Source: JBGSTR01 sp963707135
GTDB lineage: Bacteria > Pseudomonadota > Gammaproteobacteria > Chromatiales > Chromatiaceae
NCBI GenBank assembly: GCA_963707135.1
Contig: CAVPOY010000001.1
Location: 186,001 to 250,000, forward strand
Length of the DNA: 64,000 nt
Direction: 5' to 3'
The translations under genes and the position numbers were made by a program. Positions within the stretch are counted from its first letter, which is position 1. Every line of letters begins with the position of its first letter. Under the pieces are notes generated by a model that searched no databases, was not told the origin of the DNA, and worked only from the letters and a program-made list of their open reading frames with translations. This document shows positions 53,492 through 62,668 of this stretch, one piece after another.

Positions 53492-53782
53492 ATGGTTTCC
53501 CGCCGCTTCAAACCCTGGACCGCGCTCTTCGCAGCCATCGTGCTGCTCTGCGCCCAGGTGCTACTGGCAAGCCATGAGGTCAAACACCTGGGACATGCCG
53601 ACCAGGGGTCCTGCGAGGTCTGTCTGGTCGGGGCTCCGCTCGGTTCTTCCTTGGCGTCGTCGCCACTGGCATTCCCTGCGCTTGCCGCCTCGTCTACCGT
53701 CGAGCCGTCGTCGCTTCTGCAGCCCGCTCTGCGGCCCTGTCGCCGTTCCCCTCCTGCTCGCGGTCCACCTGCTCCGGTCTGA
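53492..53782 (+). CDS. Small Cys/His-containing membrane or exported protein of the zinc module
   Basis: A 96-aa protein with one N-terminal hydrophobic helix (ALFAAIVLLCAQVLLA) followed by a metal-ligand-rich patch SHEVKHLGHADQGSCEVC. It has His28, His32, His35, Cys41 and Cys44 (a CxxC). The rest is low-complexity Ser/Pro/Arg. It resembles the small DUF2946-type proteins often found beside metal uptake genes, though I cannot assign it firmly. It is located just upstream of the His-rich outer-membrane protein and znuACB. Start at the ATG before VSRRFKPW. Metal binding is inference. Confidence 0.55.
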   Translation: MVSRRFKPWTALFAAIVLLCAQVLLASHEVKHLGHADQGSCEVCLVGAPLGSSLASSPLAFPALAASSTVEPSSLLQPALRPCRRSPPARGPPAPV

Positions 53783-53886
53783 CCCTGCTCCGTCCGGGAG
53801 CCAGGGTTCATTCTGATGATTCTCAGGCCGCGCCCGGTTAAAAGCACCCGGCGCGTCTGCTCGTCTCAGTTTACGGAGCCACAAAA

Positions 53887-55464
53887 ATGCGCAAGTTCCT
53901 GCCGCGGGGCGCCTTCGCCGGCGCCTTGCTGACCCCGATGGCCGCGTTTCCCGCCAGCGATGAGGAGATCGCCGAGATCAAGTCCATGCTCGACGAAATG
54001 AAGGCGCAGTACGAGCAACGCATCCAGGCCCTCGAGCAGCGCCTGGCCCAGGCCGAGCGCGAGGCCGCCGCGTCGGCTCGGCAGCGTGCCGAGGCGGCGG
54101 AGTCCAAACCCATGACCGCGACCCTGATCCATCCGGCGCCGAGCGCCGGGACCGCCGGCGGATTCGGCGCCCTCACCTCGGGCACCGCCTTCAATCCCCA
54201 GATCTCGGTGATCCTGGACGGAAATTACTACCACGACGGCATCGACGGTGAGGGCGCGGCCCTGGTGGGGGAGGCCTTCCAGCCGTCAGGTGGCGGGCAC
54301 GACAACGGGCACGATCACGGCGGTGAGGAGGACGGCCATGCCCACGGCATGACCTCGAACGGCTTCAACTTCCGTTCCGCGGAAATCGCCTTCTCCGCCA
54401 CCGTCGATCCCTACTTCGATGCCTCCGCCTACCTGTCCGTCGGCGGCGACGGCAACGTCGACCTCGAAGAGGGCTGGTTCCAGACCCGCAGTCTGCCCTT
54501 TGGCATCAAGATCAAGGGCGGCAAATTCCTCAGCGACTTCGGCTACGTCAACAAACAGCACCCCCATCAATGGGACTTCGTCGACCAGAATCTGGCCTAC
54601 CTCAACCTGCTCGGCGACCACGGTCTGCAGGACACTGGCCTCCAGGTGACCTGGCTGCCGGACCTGCCTGTCTACACCCTGTTTGGCTTCGAGGCGCTCC
54701 AAGGTGACCAGGAGGTATTCGGTACCACCCTGTCGGAGGACGAGCAGGATATCCTCGGCCTGGACGACACGGAGGATGGCCCGCGCCTGTGGACCGCCTT
54801 CGCCAAGGTTTCGCCCGATATCGGCGAGAGCCACGCACTGCAGCTCGGCGTGTCTTACGCCCACAGCGGCCAGCAGCAGGAGGCGAGCCTGCAGGAGATC
54901 CTGCTCGAGCAGGAGGTGCATGGCGAGGAGGAGCACGGGCACGCCCTGCTCGCGAGCGGGCTGGAGGGCGACGCCGATCTCTGGGGCGTCGACCTGGTCT
55001 ACAAGTACGACTCGGATGCCCCCTACGGCAAGGGCGACCTCAAGCTCCAGACCGAGTACCTGCGCTCGATCAAGGACACCCGGGTCCGCAGCGCCAGCCT
55101 CATCGACGAGGAGACCGGCGAGGTGCTGGGTTCCGCGACCGGCCTGATCGGCTCGACGCGAAAGTTCACCACCGACGGCCTCTATGCCCAGGCCATCTAC
55201 GGCTTCGCCCCCAAGTGGACGGCGGGGCTGCGCTACGACGTGCTCGGGCTGACCAACGAGGTCAGTGGCGGCGTGAGCGCGGATTTCGGCTCCTCCGACC
55301 GCTGGACCCTCGACCTGACCTGGAATTTCTCGGAGTTCTCGCGTCTGCGCGCGCAATACGCCCGCAACGACATTCTAGTCACCGAGAACGAGCGCGAGCG
55401 CTTCGACGCCTTCTACCTGCAATTCCTGATGAGCCTCGGCGCCCACGGCGCCCATGCCTTCTGA
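53887..55464 (+). CDS. His-rich outer-membrane protein of the zinc uptake module
   Basis: A 525-aa protein with an N-terminal signal sequence (about 1-23), then a coiled-coil segment rich in Glu/Gln/Arg (about 25-70: EEIAEIKSMLDEMKAQYEQR). A beta-barrel region follows (alternating aromatic strands, ends FYLQFLMSL). Two histidine-rich acidic loops stand out: GGGHDNGHDHGGEEDGHAHG and EVHGEEEHGHALL. Such proteins are named zinc-regulated outer-membrane receptor/porin in annotation. Zinc is the likely ligand because znuACB follow at once, 19 bp after. There is no TonB box that I can see. It probably channels zinc through the outer membrane to ZnuA. Confidence 0.72.
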   Translation: MRKFLPRGAFAGALLTPMAAFPASDEEIAEIKSMLDEMKAQYEQRIQALEQRLAQAEREAAASARQRAEAAESKPMTATLIHPAPSAGTAGGFGALTSGTAFNPQISVILDGNYYHDGIDGEGAALVGEAFQPSGGGHDNGHDHGGEEDGHAHGMTSNGFNFRSAEIAFSATVDPYFDASAYLSVGGDGNVDLEEGWFQTRSLPFGIKIKGGKFLSDFGYVNKQHPHQWDFVDQNLAYLNLLGDHGLQDTGLQVTWLPDLPVYTLFGFEALQGDQEVFGTTLSEDEQDILGLDDTEDGPRLWTAFAKVSPDIGESHALQLGVSYAHSGQQQEASLQEILLEQEVHGEEEHGHALLASGLEGDADLWGVDLVYKYDSDAPYGKGDLKLQTEYLRSIKDTRVRSASLIDEETGEVLGSATGLIGSTRKFTTDGLYAQAIYGFAPKWTAGLRYDVLGLTNEVSGGVSADFGSSDRWTLDLTWNFSEFSRLRAQYARNDILVTENERERFDAFYLQFLMSLGAHGAHAF

Positions 55465-55483
55465 CCCGCTCGGAGGAGTGAAC

Positions 55484-56374
55484 ATGACCCGACGTACGCT
55501 GATTCCGATCCTTGCGCTCCTCGCCCTGGGTACGGCCCGGGCCGAGGCCCTGGAGGTGGTGGCCACCAGCCCCGGCATGGGCGCCCTGGTGCGCGAGGTG
55601 GCAGGCGCCCGGGCGGACCTCACGGTGCTGGCCGGTCCGAGCCGGGACCTGCACAAGCTGCAGGCGAAGCCGACCATGATGCGTGCCCTGCGGGGGGCGG
55701 ACCTGGTGGTGGCGGTCGGCGCCGAGCTGGAGATCGGGTGGCTCCCGGTGGCCATCCGCGGCGCCGCCAATCCGGGGATCCTGCCCGGCAGCGAGGGATA
55801 CTTCGAGGCCGCGGCGCAGGTCAACTTGATCGACGCGGGAGGCGCCGCCGACCGCGCCCTCGGTGATGTCCACCCCGTCGGCAATCCCCATCTCGGCATG
55901 GACCCGGTGCGCATGGCCCGCGTCGCCCAGGCGCTGGCGGAGCGCTTGTCACTGATCGACCCGGCAGGCGCGGATCAGTATCGTCGCGCCGCCGATGCCT
56001 TTTCGGCGAAGGTTGAGCAACGGGTCAAGGACTGGGCAGCCGAGCTAGCCGGGGCGCCGGGGGTCCTGCTCTACCATCGCGACGCCATCTATCTGCTAGA
56101 GCGGTTCGGCGTGCCCTTGCTCGGCACCATTGAGCCGGTCCCGGGCGTCCCGCCCACGGGCAGGCAGATCAGCGAGTTGACGGCCAAGCTCGAGGGAGGC
56201 TCGGGGGTCATCATCTATGCACCCTACCAGTCGCCCCAGGCACCCGACGCATTGGCCTCGACCCTGGGATGGAGGGCCGTGCGGCTCCCGCTGGAGCCGC
56301 CGGAGGGCGCCGACGGCGACGGTTACCTGGCCCATATCGGCCGCTGGGTCGACACCATCGCGAGCGCGAAGTGA
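55484..56374 (+). CDS. znuA: Zinc ABC transporter substrate-binding protein ZnuA
   Basis: A 296-aa periplasmic metal-binding protein of family A-1. Signal peptide TLIPILALLALGTARAEA, then LEVVATSPGMGALVREVAG. The metal ligands expected are histidines in RDLHKLQAKP (about 66), VHPVGNPHLGMDP (several His) and VLLYHRDAIYLLERFG, plus a C-terminal acidic residue. The His-rich loop seen in many ZnuA proteins is absent here and is instead on the outer-membrane protein. CGGAGGAG precedes the ATG. Its stop overlaps the znuC GTG (GTGA). Manganese is an alternative ligand for the family. Confidence 0.85.
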   Translation: MTRRTLIPILALLALGTARAEALEVVATSPGMGALVREVAGARADLTVLAGPSRDLHKLQAKPTMMRALRGADLVVAVGAELEIGWLPVAIRGAANPGILPGSEGYFEAAAQVNLIDAGGAADRALGDVHPVGNPHLGMDPVRMARVAQALAERLSLIDPAGADQYRRAADAFSAKVEQRVKDWAAELAGAPGVLLYHRDAIYLLERFGVPLLGTIEPVPGVPPTGRQISELTAKLEGGSGVIIYAPYQSPQAPDALASTLGWRAVRLPLEPPEGADGDGYLAHIGRWVDTIASAK

Positions 56375-56982
56375 CGGGCCCGGTCGACCGCTCGTCGAGG
56401 CAGGACCGCGACCTGCTCAGGGCCGAGGGCCTGGTGGCGGGCTACAAGTCACCCGTGATCGGCCCCCTGTCCTTCTCTGTCCGGGCCGGCGAGGTGGTGG
56501 GGCTGTGGGGGGCGAACGGCACCGGCAAGTCCACGCTGCTCAAGGCCATCGCACGCGGCGCCCGGATTTTCGCCGGATCAGTGCAACGCGCGCCCGGACT
56601 GACGCTGGCCTATCAGGAACAGGTGCCGGTGCGCCTGCCGGTGATGCCCGTGACGGGGCGGGACATCGTGCGGGCCGCCGGCGCCGACCACAGGTCGCCG
56701 CCGGCCGCTCTGGCGGCCATCCTCGACCGGCGGATCGACGCCCTGAGCGGCGGCCAGTACCAGCTGCTCTGCGTCTGGGCGGCCATCGGCAGTGCCATGG
56801 ACCTGGTTCTGCTCGATGAGCCCACCAATAACCTCGACCCGGGAACCGAGACCCTCCTGACCGAAATCCTGGCGGGTGAGCGTGGCCGGCGTGCCGTTCT
56901 GCTGGTCAGTCACGAAAGGGATTTCCTCGGCGCTGCCTGCTCCCGTGTGTTGTGCGTAGACGCCGGCGAGGAGGCCGCTTGA
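56371..56982 (+). CDS. znuC: Zinc ABC transporter ATP-binding protein ZnuC
   Basis: A 203-aa ATPase, slightly shorter than usual. Walker A is GANGTGKSTLL, the signature ALSGGQYQLLCVWAA is slightly degenerate after the canonical LSGGQ, and Walker B is LVLLDEPTNNLD. The H-loop is in LLVSHERDF. It starts at a GTG overlapping the znuA stop and ends overlapping the znuB ATG by one base (TGATG), so the three genes are coupled. Confidence 0.88.
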   Translation: MTGPVDRSSRQDRDLLRAEGLVAGYKSPVIGPLSFSVRAGEVVGLWGANGTGKSTLLKAIARGARIFAGSVQRAPGLTLAYQEQVPVRLPVMPVTGRDIVRAAGADHRSPPAALAAILDRRIDALSGGQYQLLCVWAAIGSAMDLVLLDEPTNNLDPGTETLLTEILAGERGRRAVLLVSHERDFLGAACSRVLCVDAGEEAA

Positions 56983-57782
56983 TGGACGCCGTCTTGGCGG
57001 ACTTGCTCGACCCTCTGTTCCGGGTGCCCTTCCTGACGGGCCTGACGCTCTCGGTGGTGCTGCCGTCGCTGGGATGCCTGCTGATGCTGCGCGAGGAGTG
57101 GCTCGCCGCTCTCGGCCTCGCCCATCTCGCTGCGGCGAGCGCCCTGTTCGGGCTCGCGGGCGGGGTTCCAGCCGTCATCGGCGGCACGGCCGGTGCCCTC
57201 GCGGGAGGTGCGGCGAAGGCGGCCCTGGGCGCGCGCGGCAATGCCGCCTACGGGTTCATGATCCTGATCGGTTGGGCCGCCATGCTGCTGGTGGCCGCCA
57301 ATACGGCCATCGGCGATGCCCTCGGGCATGCCCTGATCGATGGCCAGCTCTATTTCGCCCGCGGCATCGATCTCGCTGCTGCCGTCCTCCTGGCTTCGCT
57401 GTGTGCGGTGGCGTTCCCGTGGCTCGGCAGCAGGCTCTTGCGGGCCCGTTTCTTTCCCGGCTTCGAACGCGCCAATGGGTTGCCGGCCTGGCGCTGGCAC
57501 CTGTGTATGGATCTGCTCGCCGCGGCGGGCATGGCGGTCGGGACCGCCACGCTCGGCCTGATGGGTGCCTTTGCACTCGTCTTCGTTCCGGCGTGGATCG
57601 CCTTCCGCCTGGGGCGGGGTTGGCGGTGGACATTGATCCTGTCGGCCCTGGGCGGGATGGCCGGTTACCTGATCGCCTTTGCGGCGGCGCTCGGACTCGA
57701 TCAGCCCTTTGGGCCCGTCTTCGTCGCCGTGCTGATCGCAGTGGCCGCGATCGCGACCGTCCTGCCGCGGATCGGTGGGTGA
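56982..57782 (+). CDS. znuB: Zinc/manganese ABC transporter permease ZnuB
   Basis: A 266-aa ABC-3 family permease with about seven or eight transmembrane helices. It opens DPLFRVPFLTGLTLSVVLPS and carries the cytoplasmic loop REEWLAALGLAHLAAASALF, the family's G(L/A)AHxA motif. AYGFMILIGWAAMLLVAA and LGLMGAFALVFVPAWIAFRL follow. The start ATG overlaps the znuC stop by one base. It forms the inner-membrane channel of the zinc importer. A GC-rich inverted repeat (57983-58010) lies in the gap downstream. Confidence 0.9.
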   Translation: MDAVLADLLDPLFRVPFLTGLTLSVVLPSLGCLLMLREEWLAALGLAHLAAASALFGLAGGVPAVIGGTAGALAGGAAKAALGARGNAAYGFMILIGWAAMLLVAANTAIGDALGHALIDGQLYFARGIDLAAAVLLASLCAVAFPWLGSRLLRARFFPGFERANGLPAWRWHLCMDLLAAAGMAVGTATLGLMGAFALVFVPAWIAFRLGRGWRWTLILSALGGMAGYLIAFAAALGLDQPFGPVFVAVLIAVAAIATVLPRIGG

Positions 57783-57982
57783 GCCGTTTGCTTCGGTCCA
57801 GAGGGCCTCAGGCGCCAGTGCCCTGGAGGGCGAGCGTCTTCAGCCCATTGCGGCATCGAGCGTATCCGCTGCCATCACCGCCCCACGCCAAGTCTTGGCC
57901 CCAATCCCGGGTCAGGATAGAACCCTGGTCCCGGCGCCCTGCCGATTCACGCACGCCTTTCCGCGACGGACGGGGCCAAGAC

Positions 57983-58010
57983 GCAGGGGCCCCGGGTCCA
58001 GGGCCCCCGC
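57983..58010 (-). terminator. GC-rich hairpin after the broken outer-membrane protein gene
   Basis: GCAGGGGCCC (57983-57992) pairs with GGGCCCCCGC (58001-58010), ten positions with one mismatch, loop CGGGTCCA. It starts 10 bases after the minus-strand gene's stop and sits between convergent genes; no U-tract. Confidence 0.4.
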
Positions 58011-58020
58011 AAGGGACGGC

Positions 58021-58916
58021 TCAGAAGCGCAGGGCCAGGGACAGGCCGACCAGGGCCGCCGGGTCCCGGTCCTCGTCATAGACCCGGTGCCCGGTCTCGG
58101 CCCAGGCCCTTAAACTTCCGGCCAGGGTGGCGCCCGCGAAGGCGTTGACGGTCAGGGTGTCCGCGAACTTCTTGCCCATCCGCGCCACCAGGGGCACGTT
58201 CCGGTTTTCGCCGATCCCATTGGGCAGCGGACCCTCGTCGTCGAGCCGGAAGCGGAAGGAGCGGTAGGCCAGGGCCAGCCCGAGATCCCAGCCGGAGTTC
58301 AGGGCGTAGACGAGCTCCAGCCCGGCGGGACCCGTGGGACCCGCCGTCAGGGGGTTGGTCAGGCGCAGGCGGTCATTGATCCGCCAATCCTCGATCAGGA
58401 ACGGAAAGGCCCGGACCTCGTCGATGCGGTCATAGGCCCCGACCCCGATCCCCAGTGTCAGCCCCGGGCGCAGGCGGCGGGCCGCCGAGACCAGGGCGCC
58501 GTACTCCAGCGAGTCGGAGGCGCTGGCGTCCGCCTCGCCGGAGAGCTCCACCGCGGGGGCCAGGGTCCAGCGCCAGCCGCCCTCGGTGGTGTAGCTCTAG
58601 GGGAGCGTGAAGCCGATGCGAACCACCCTGTCCCAGGGCTCTATGCCCTCGGGGACGGGGACATCATTGAAGCGCCAGTCCTCGAAGTCGAGTGAGAGCC
58701 CAAGCCCCAGGGTCGAGCGGGCATCCAGCGCCCAGTTGCCCCGCAGCGACGTGAACACCGCCGCATAGCCGACCTCGCCGCCGGCGTCGAGGTCGCTGTC
58801 GGACTGATAGGCGGGGGTGACAGAGGCGCTATAGGACCCGGCGGCCTGGGCCGCTGTCACCGCAGCCGAGAGAAGGAGTGCGGCAGCGGCCGCCCGGCAC
58901 CGGCTTAGGGCTTCAT
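58021..58916 (-). pseudogene. Outer-membrane beta-barrel protein, broken by a frameshift and an in-frame TAG
   Basis: About 298 aa if repaired. The ATG at 58916 reads MKP then stops. Adding one C in the CCC run at 58908-58910 gives MKPLSRCRAAAAALLLSAA and a clean signal peptide ending AQA. The barrel begins YSASVTPAYQSDSDLDAGG and runs to FTLP. An in-frame TAG at 58597-58599 is followed without frame change by SYTTEGGWRWTLAPAVELSG and the rest of the barrel, ending GLSLALRF (terminal Phe as in outer-membrane proteins). No specific family is recognised. Two lesions make a pseudogene plausible; sequencing error could explain the homopolymer loss but less easily the TAG. Confidence 0.6.
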
Positions 58917-59099
58917 GCGTGCCGGGCGGGTTGGTCCTTTGGTTCGGCCTAGGGCTGGGCCGGGACCGGGGCTGCGTAGAAGTCGAGTCAACCAATTGCG
59001 CTCTCCGAGTGAAAAGAACTCTCAAGCTGTCCCGCATTGTCCATCCCCGGAAGCACCGGAGCAACGGCGGGCCGCTATTCCGCCGCGGGTCACGGACCT

Positions 59100-59859
59100 G
59101 AGCCTCGGAGGGGTCGGCGGCCCAGAGCCGCGAGCGCACTCCGGTACCGGGTAGCACCTCGAAGCGCCGGTCGAAATCGACCATGTTGGCCGCGATGGTT
59201 TTCAGGATCCCCGGGTCACGCTGCACCTTGGCGGCGCCGTCAGCGATCTGGGCCGCCAGGGTTGTTTCGCCGTTGTCCGGCGTGATCAGATTGATCGTGA
59301 AGCACGAGACTCGGGGTCACACGGGACTCGGGTAGAGGAGAGAGCAGGCTTCGCGAGTCCGTAAACCCGGCCTATCTGGTTCCGCCCCTTTCGTCTGGCG
59401 CTGCCCCACGAGCGGAAACGTTGGCACAGGACACCAACCGTCCCTCAGCAAATCGACGTGGAAAGGGGTCATGGAAAGGGGTCAGGCTCAAACAAGCTGG
59501 TTATCCCTTTTCCGCTTGTCCGGGGTTAGAGCGGATGCCGTCCCTGGCGGCTTGTCCCTGTACCAGCCTGGCTTCTCCCGTCCACGGAGTTCCTCGGAGC
59601 CGGTGCCTCGAGCGAGCGCAGGCCAGACTCGCTGCACCGGGTCCGGGCGCGTCCTGCGCCCTCTCGCCGTTTCCTTGGGAGACGATGCCTCCGTGCGCCG
59701 TTTCCTGGTCGTGTCCTTTCGACTCTTAGACTAGACCCAAGGCCGGCGGCTGACCGTAGGCAGTTCGCCTCGCTGGGGTAAGTAATTTCCCCGCGGCTAT
59801 AGGAAAATTCCTACACGATCGATAAGGGTGGCGCCAGAGGAGCCCTGCCCAAATCCCCT
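59100..59859. other. Degenerate stretch with a 13-bp tandem repeat and a coding-like remnant
   Basis: No intact gene. On the minus strand, 59100-59290 reads as a protein-like fragment (INLITPDNGETTLAAQIADG, FDRRFEVLPGTGVRSRLWA) without a start, and may be a decayed gene. A perfect 13-bp tandem repeat TGGAAAGGGGTCA lies at 59459-59471 and 59472-59484. A dyad TAGGAA-AA-TTCCTA is at 59800-59813, 46 bp beyond the mtaD stop. Confidence 0.4.
59459..59484 (+). repeat. Perfect tandem 13-bp repeat TGGAAAGGGGTCA
   Basis: Two adjacent identical copies, followed by GGCTCAAAC. GGGGTCAGGCTC-like words are known to flank REP-associated IS200-type transposase genes in many proteobacteria, so this may be the edge of a lost small element; that link is inference. 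Confidence 0.4.
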
Positions 59860-61173
59860 TCAGGAGGGAGTCAGACGAGACCCCCAGGCCCGGGCGTCGC
59901 CGATCACGGAGTCGCAGTCCAGGCTCGTCGCCGCGCCGTTGTGCAGGACCCGACGACCCTGGATCCACACGTGGCGCACCTGGTTTCGCCCGGCCGCATA
60001 GACGAGCTGGGACACCGGGTGGTAAATGGGCTGGGTTTCGGGATCGCCGAGATCGATCGCGACCAAGTCCGCGGACTTTCCCGGTTCGAGCGACCCGATC
60101 TCCTCTTCGAGACCGAGTGCCCTGGCGCCATTGATCGTGGCCATGCGCAGCGCGGCCGCCGCCGGTACCGCCGAGGCGGACCGAGCCACGCCTTTGGCGA
60201 GCAGGGCCGCCGTGCGCATCTCGCCGACCAGGTCGAGGTCGTTGTTGCTGGCGGCGCCGTCGGTGCCCAGCGCGACATTGACCCCGGCGTCCAACAACCG
60301 GGCGACAGGGCAGAAGCCGCTCGCGAGCTTCAGGTTCGACTCTGGGCAGTGCACCACGTGGGCGCCGTTGGCCGCGAGCAGCGCTATCTCCGGATCCTCG
60401 AGCTGGGTCATGTGAACGGCGACCAACCCCGGCCCGACCAGCCCGATCCGGTCCAGTCGGGCGAGCGGGCGCTCCCCGTGCTCGCGCAGCGACTGCACGA
60501 CCTCGTCGCGGGTCTCGTGCAGATGGATGTGGACCGGTACCTCGAGCTCGTCGGCCAGCGTACGCACTCGTTCCAGCGGGGCATCCGATACGGCGTAGGG
60601 CGAGTGGGGAGCGAAGCCGGTGCGAACCAGCGCGTGGTCCCGGTAGCGGTCGTGCAGCTCGAGCCCCTTGGCGATGTAGTCGTCGGCCGACTCGGCATAT
60701 CGGGTCGGGAAGTCCACGACGATCATGCCCACCAGGGCGCGCATCCCGGCATCGGCCGCGACCCGGGCCGTGACCTCGGGATAGAAGTACATGTCGTTGA
60801 AGCAGGTGACACCGGCCCGAAGCATCTCAAGCACCGCGAGACGTGTCCCGTCGCGGACGAAACCCGTGTCCACCCAGCGCTGCTCGGTCGGCCAGACGTA
60901 CTGGTGCAGCCAGGTCATCAGCGGCAGGTCGTCCGCGAGACCACGCATCAGGGTCATGGCGGCGTGGGTGTGTGCATTGATCAGCCCCGGAATCAGCACA
61001 TGTCCCGGCAACTCCAGTACTTGCCCGGCCTGGATCGAGCGGCGCGCCTCCGGTGACGGGAGCAGGGCCAGAATCCGCCCGTCGGCCACGGCCACCGCAT
61101 GGTCCTCTAGCTGCCGGTCGGTTGCGTCGACGGGAAGGATCCATTGGGCGTGAATCAGGAGCTCGGCTTGCAT
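59860..61173 (-). CDS. mtaD: 5-methylthioadenosine/S-adenosylhomocysteine deaminase (TRZ/ATZ family)
   Basis: A 437-aa metal-dependent amidohydrolase. Metal and catalytic motifs: INAHTHAAMTLMRGLADD (HxH), HIHLHETRDEV, HCPESNLKLASGF and LGTDGAASNNDLDL. FNDMYFYPEV and GFAPHSPYAVSD are typical of MtaD. It deaminates methylthioadenosine or S-adenosylhomocysteine. Its neighbour mtnA, divergently transcribed 69 bp away, acts in methionine salvage, supporting the call; other TRZ/ATZ substrates are possible. Start ATG 61173 has AAGGA eight bases upstream. Confidence 0.88.
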   Translation of the reverse strand: MQAELLIHAQWILPVDATDRQLEDHAVAVADGRILALLPSPEARRSIQAGQVLELPGHVLIPGLINAHTHAAMTLMRGLADDLPLMTWLHQYVWPTEQRWVDTGFVRDGTRLAVLEMLRAGVTCFNDMYFYPEVTARVAADAGMRALVGMIVVDFPTRYAESADDYIAKGLELHDRYRDHALVRTGFAPHSPYAVSDAPLERVRTLADELEVPVHIHLHETRDEVVQSLREHGERPLARLDRIGLVGPGLVAVHMTQLEDPEIALLAANGAHVVHCPESNLKLASGFCPVARLLDAGVNVALGTDGAASNNDLDLVGEMRTAALLAKGVARSASAVPAAAALRMATINGARALGLEEEIGSLEPGKSADLVAIDLGDPETQPIYHPVSQLVYAAGRNQVRHVWIQGRRVLHNGAATSLDCDSVIGDARAWGSRLTPS

Positions 61174-61242
61174 GTATCGGGTCCTTTGGTCGCGGCGTTC
61201 GATCGGGGACAATGTGCGCGAACATGCCACAAGGGTCGCACG

Positions 61243-62299
61243 ATGTTAACCGAAGCCCCGACAACCCCGACGCCCGACGACGCGGTGCTCTGGCACGGCA
61301 GCCGCCTCTACCTGACCGACCAGCGCGCGCTGCCGGACCGGGCCGTCTTCCTGCCCTTCGACCGGGCATCGGACGTGGCGGACGCGATTCGCTCGATGGT
61401 CGTGCGGGGGGCGCCGGCGATCGGGATCGCCGCGGCCTATGCCGTCGTGCTGGCCGGTCGTGGAGCGTACGCATCATCCGGGTCCCGGTGGAAAGCGGCC
61501 ATCGAGGCGGACCTCGCGCGTCTGGCCGGATCGCGTCCCACCGCCGTGAATCTGTTCTGGGCGATCGAACGGATGCGCCGGCTGATCTCCCGGTTGGACG
61601 CTGGCGATCCGGTACCCGCGCTGCTCGACGAGGCACGCGCCATTCACGCCGAGGACCGGGCCGCGAACCGCCGGATAGGCGCGCTCGGCGCCGAGCTGGT
61701 CGAGGGCCCGACTGACGTCATCACCCACTGCAACGCCGGGGCGTTGGCAACCGGCGGATACGGAACGGCGCTCGGAGTCGTGCGCAGCGCCTTCGCGGCC
61801 GGAAAGCTACGTCGGGTGTTCGCCGATGAGACACGGCCCTGGATGCAGGGGACGCAGGCTCACGGCCTGGGAGCTGATGGCTGACGGCATCCCGGTGACC
61901 CTGCAGTCTGACGGTGCCGCGGCGGACCTCATGGCTCGCGGCGGAGTGGGCTGGGTGATCGTCGGTTCCGACCGGATCGCCGCCAACGGCGATGTCGCGA
62001 ACAAGATCGGGACCTACGGGCTTGCGGTCCTGGCGCGGTATCACGGGGTTCGATTCATGGTCGCGGCGCCGACCTCGACCATCGACCTCGGCGTGGCATC
62101 CGGCGCCGAGATTCCGATCGAGGAAAGGGACGCCGAAGAGCTCCTGGGGTGCGGCGGGCGGCGCCTCGCCCCGGCCGGGTGCGAGGCCCGCAACCCGGTA
62201 TTTGACGTGACACCGGCCGGTCTGGTGGACGCGATCGTGACCGAGCGCGGGGTCGTCAGCGAGCCCACCGCCGGGAAGATCAGGGTGCTGATGTCCTGA
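61243..62299 (+). CDS. mtnA: Methylthioribose-1-phosphate isomerase MtnA (single-base frameshift in a G run)
   Basis: About 351 aa after repair. It isomerises methylthioribose 1-phosphate in methionine salvage. Motifs: MVVRGAPAIGIAAAYAVVLA, ITHCNAGALATGGYGTALGV with the catalytic Cys, VFADETRPWMQG, and after the break RRLTAWELMADGIPVTL, the Asp-containing IVGSDRIAANGDVANKIGTY, and FMVAAPTSTIDLG. The frame changes at the GGGG run 61848-61851. With one G fewer the sequence reads QGRRLTAWEL without interruption. A homopolymer sequencing error is the simplest cause. The start at 61243 follows AAGGG. Confidence 0.88.
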
Positions 62300-62668
62300 C
62301 CGCCGCCGGGCCCGCCGCCCGATCGCGGTAGGCCACCGGCGTTTGTCCGTCGGCAGCATTGCCGCCGAGTATCCAAGGAGCCGATCAAACGCCATCCTGG
62401 CACTCGAGCAGCTCGCGCTCCGAGAGGAGCGACTCTCGGAGGCTCCCCATTATCGATGGCTTACATCCATCGATAATGCCGGGCCGTTCTTGGCTCGGAC
62501 GGGAAGCGAAATAGCGCCGCGTTTTTCCTAACGCGCTATGCAACGGGCCATCTGCCGTGGGGTCCGGAGACGCCGGCATGGTAGAATTAGCCGTTTTATA
62601 CCAATCCTGAGACGGCAGCCGTTCGGTCGGCCGCCGTGCGGCCGTTTTCCAGCCAGCTCGACACCCTC
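62300..62668. promoter_or_regulatory. gyrA upstream region with two strong tandem hairpins
   Basis: 369 bp non-coding before gyrA. Two perfect inverted repeats follow one another: CTCCGAGAG/CTCTCGGAG (62418-62426 with 62433-62441, 6-base loop) and CATTATCGATGG/CCATCGATAATG (62448-62459 with 62467-62478, 7-base loop). Neither is followed by a U-tract. The gyrA promoter should lie in the AT-richer bases around 62580-62605. Confidence 0.55.

Noticed and set aside
58597..58599. Pyrrolysine or other recoding at the TAG in the outer-membrane gene
   Set aside because: There is no recoding element in view, and the same gene has a second lesion at its start, which favours decay or sequence error.
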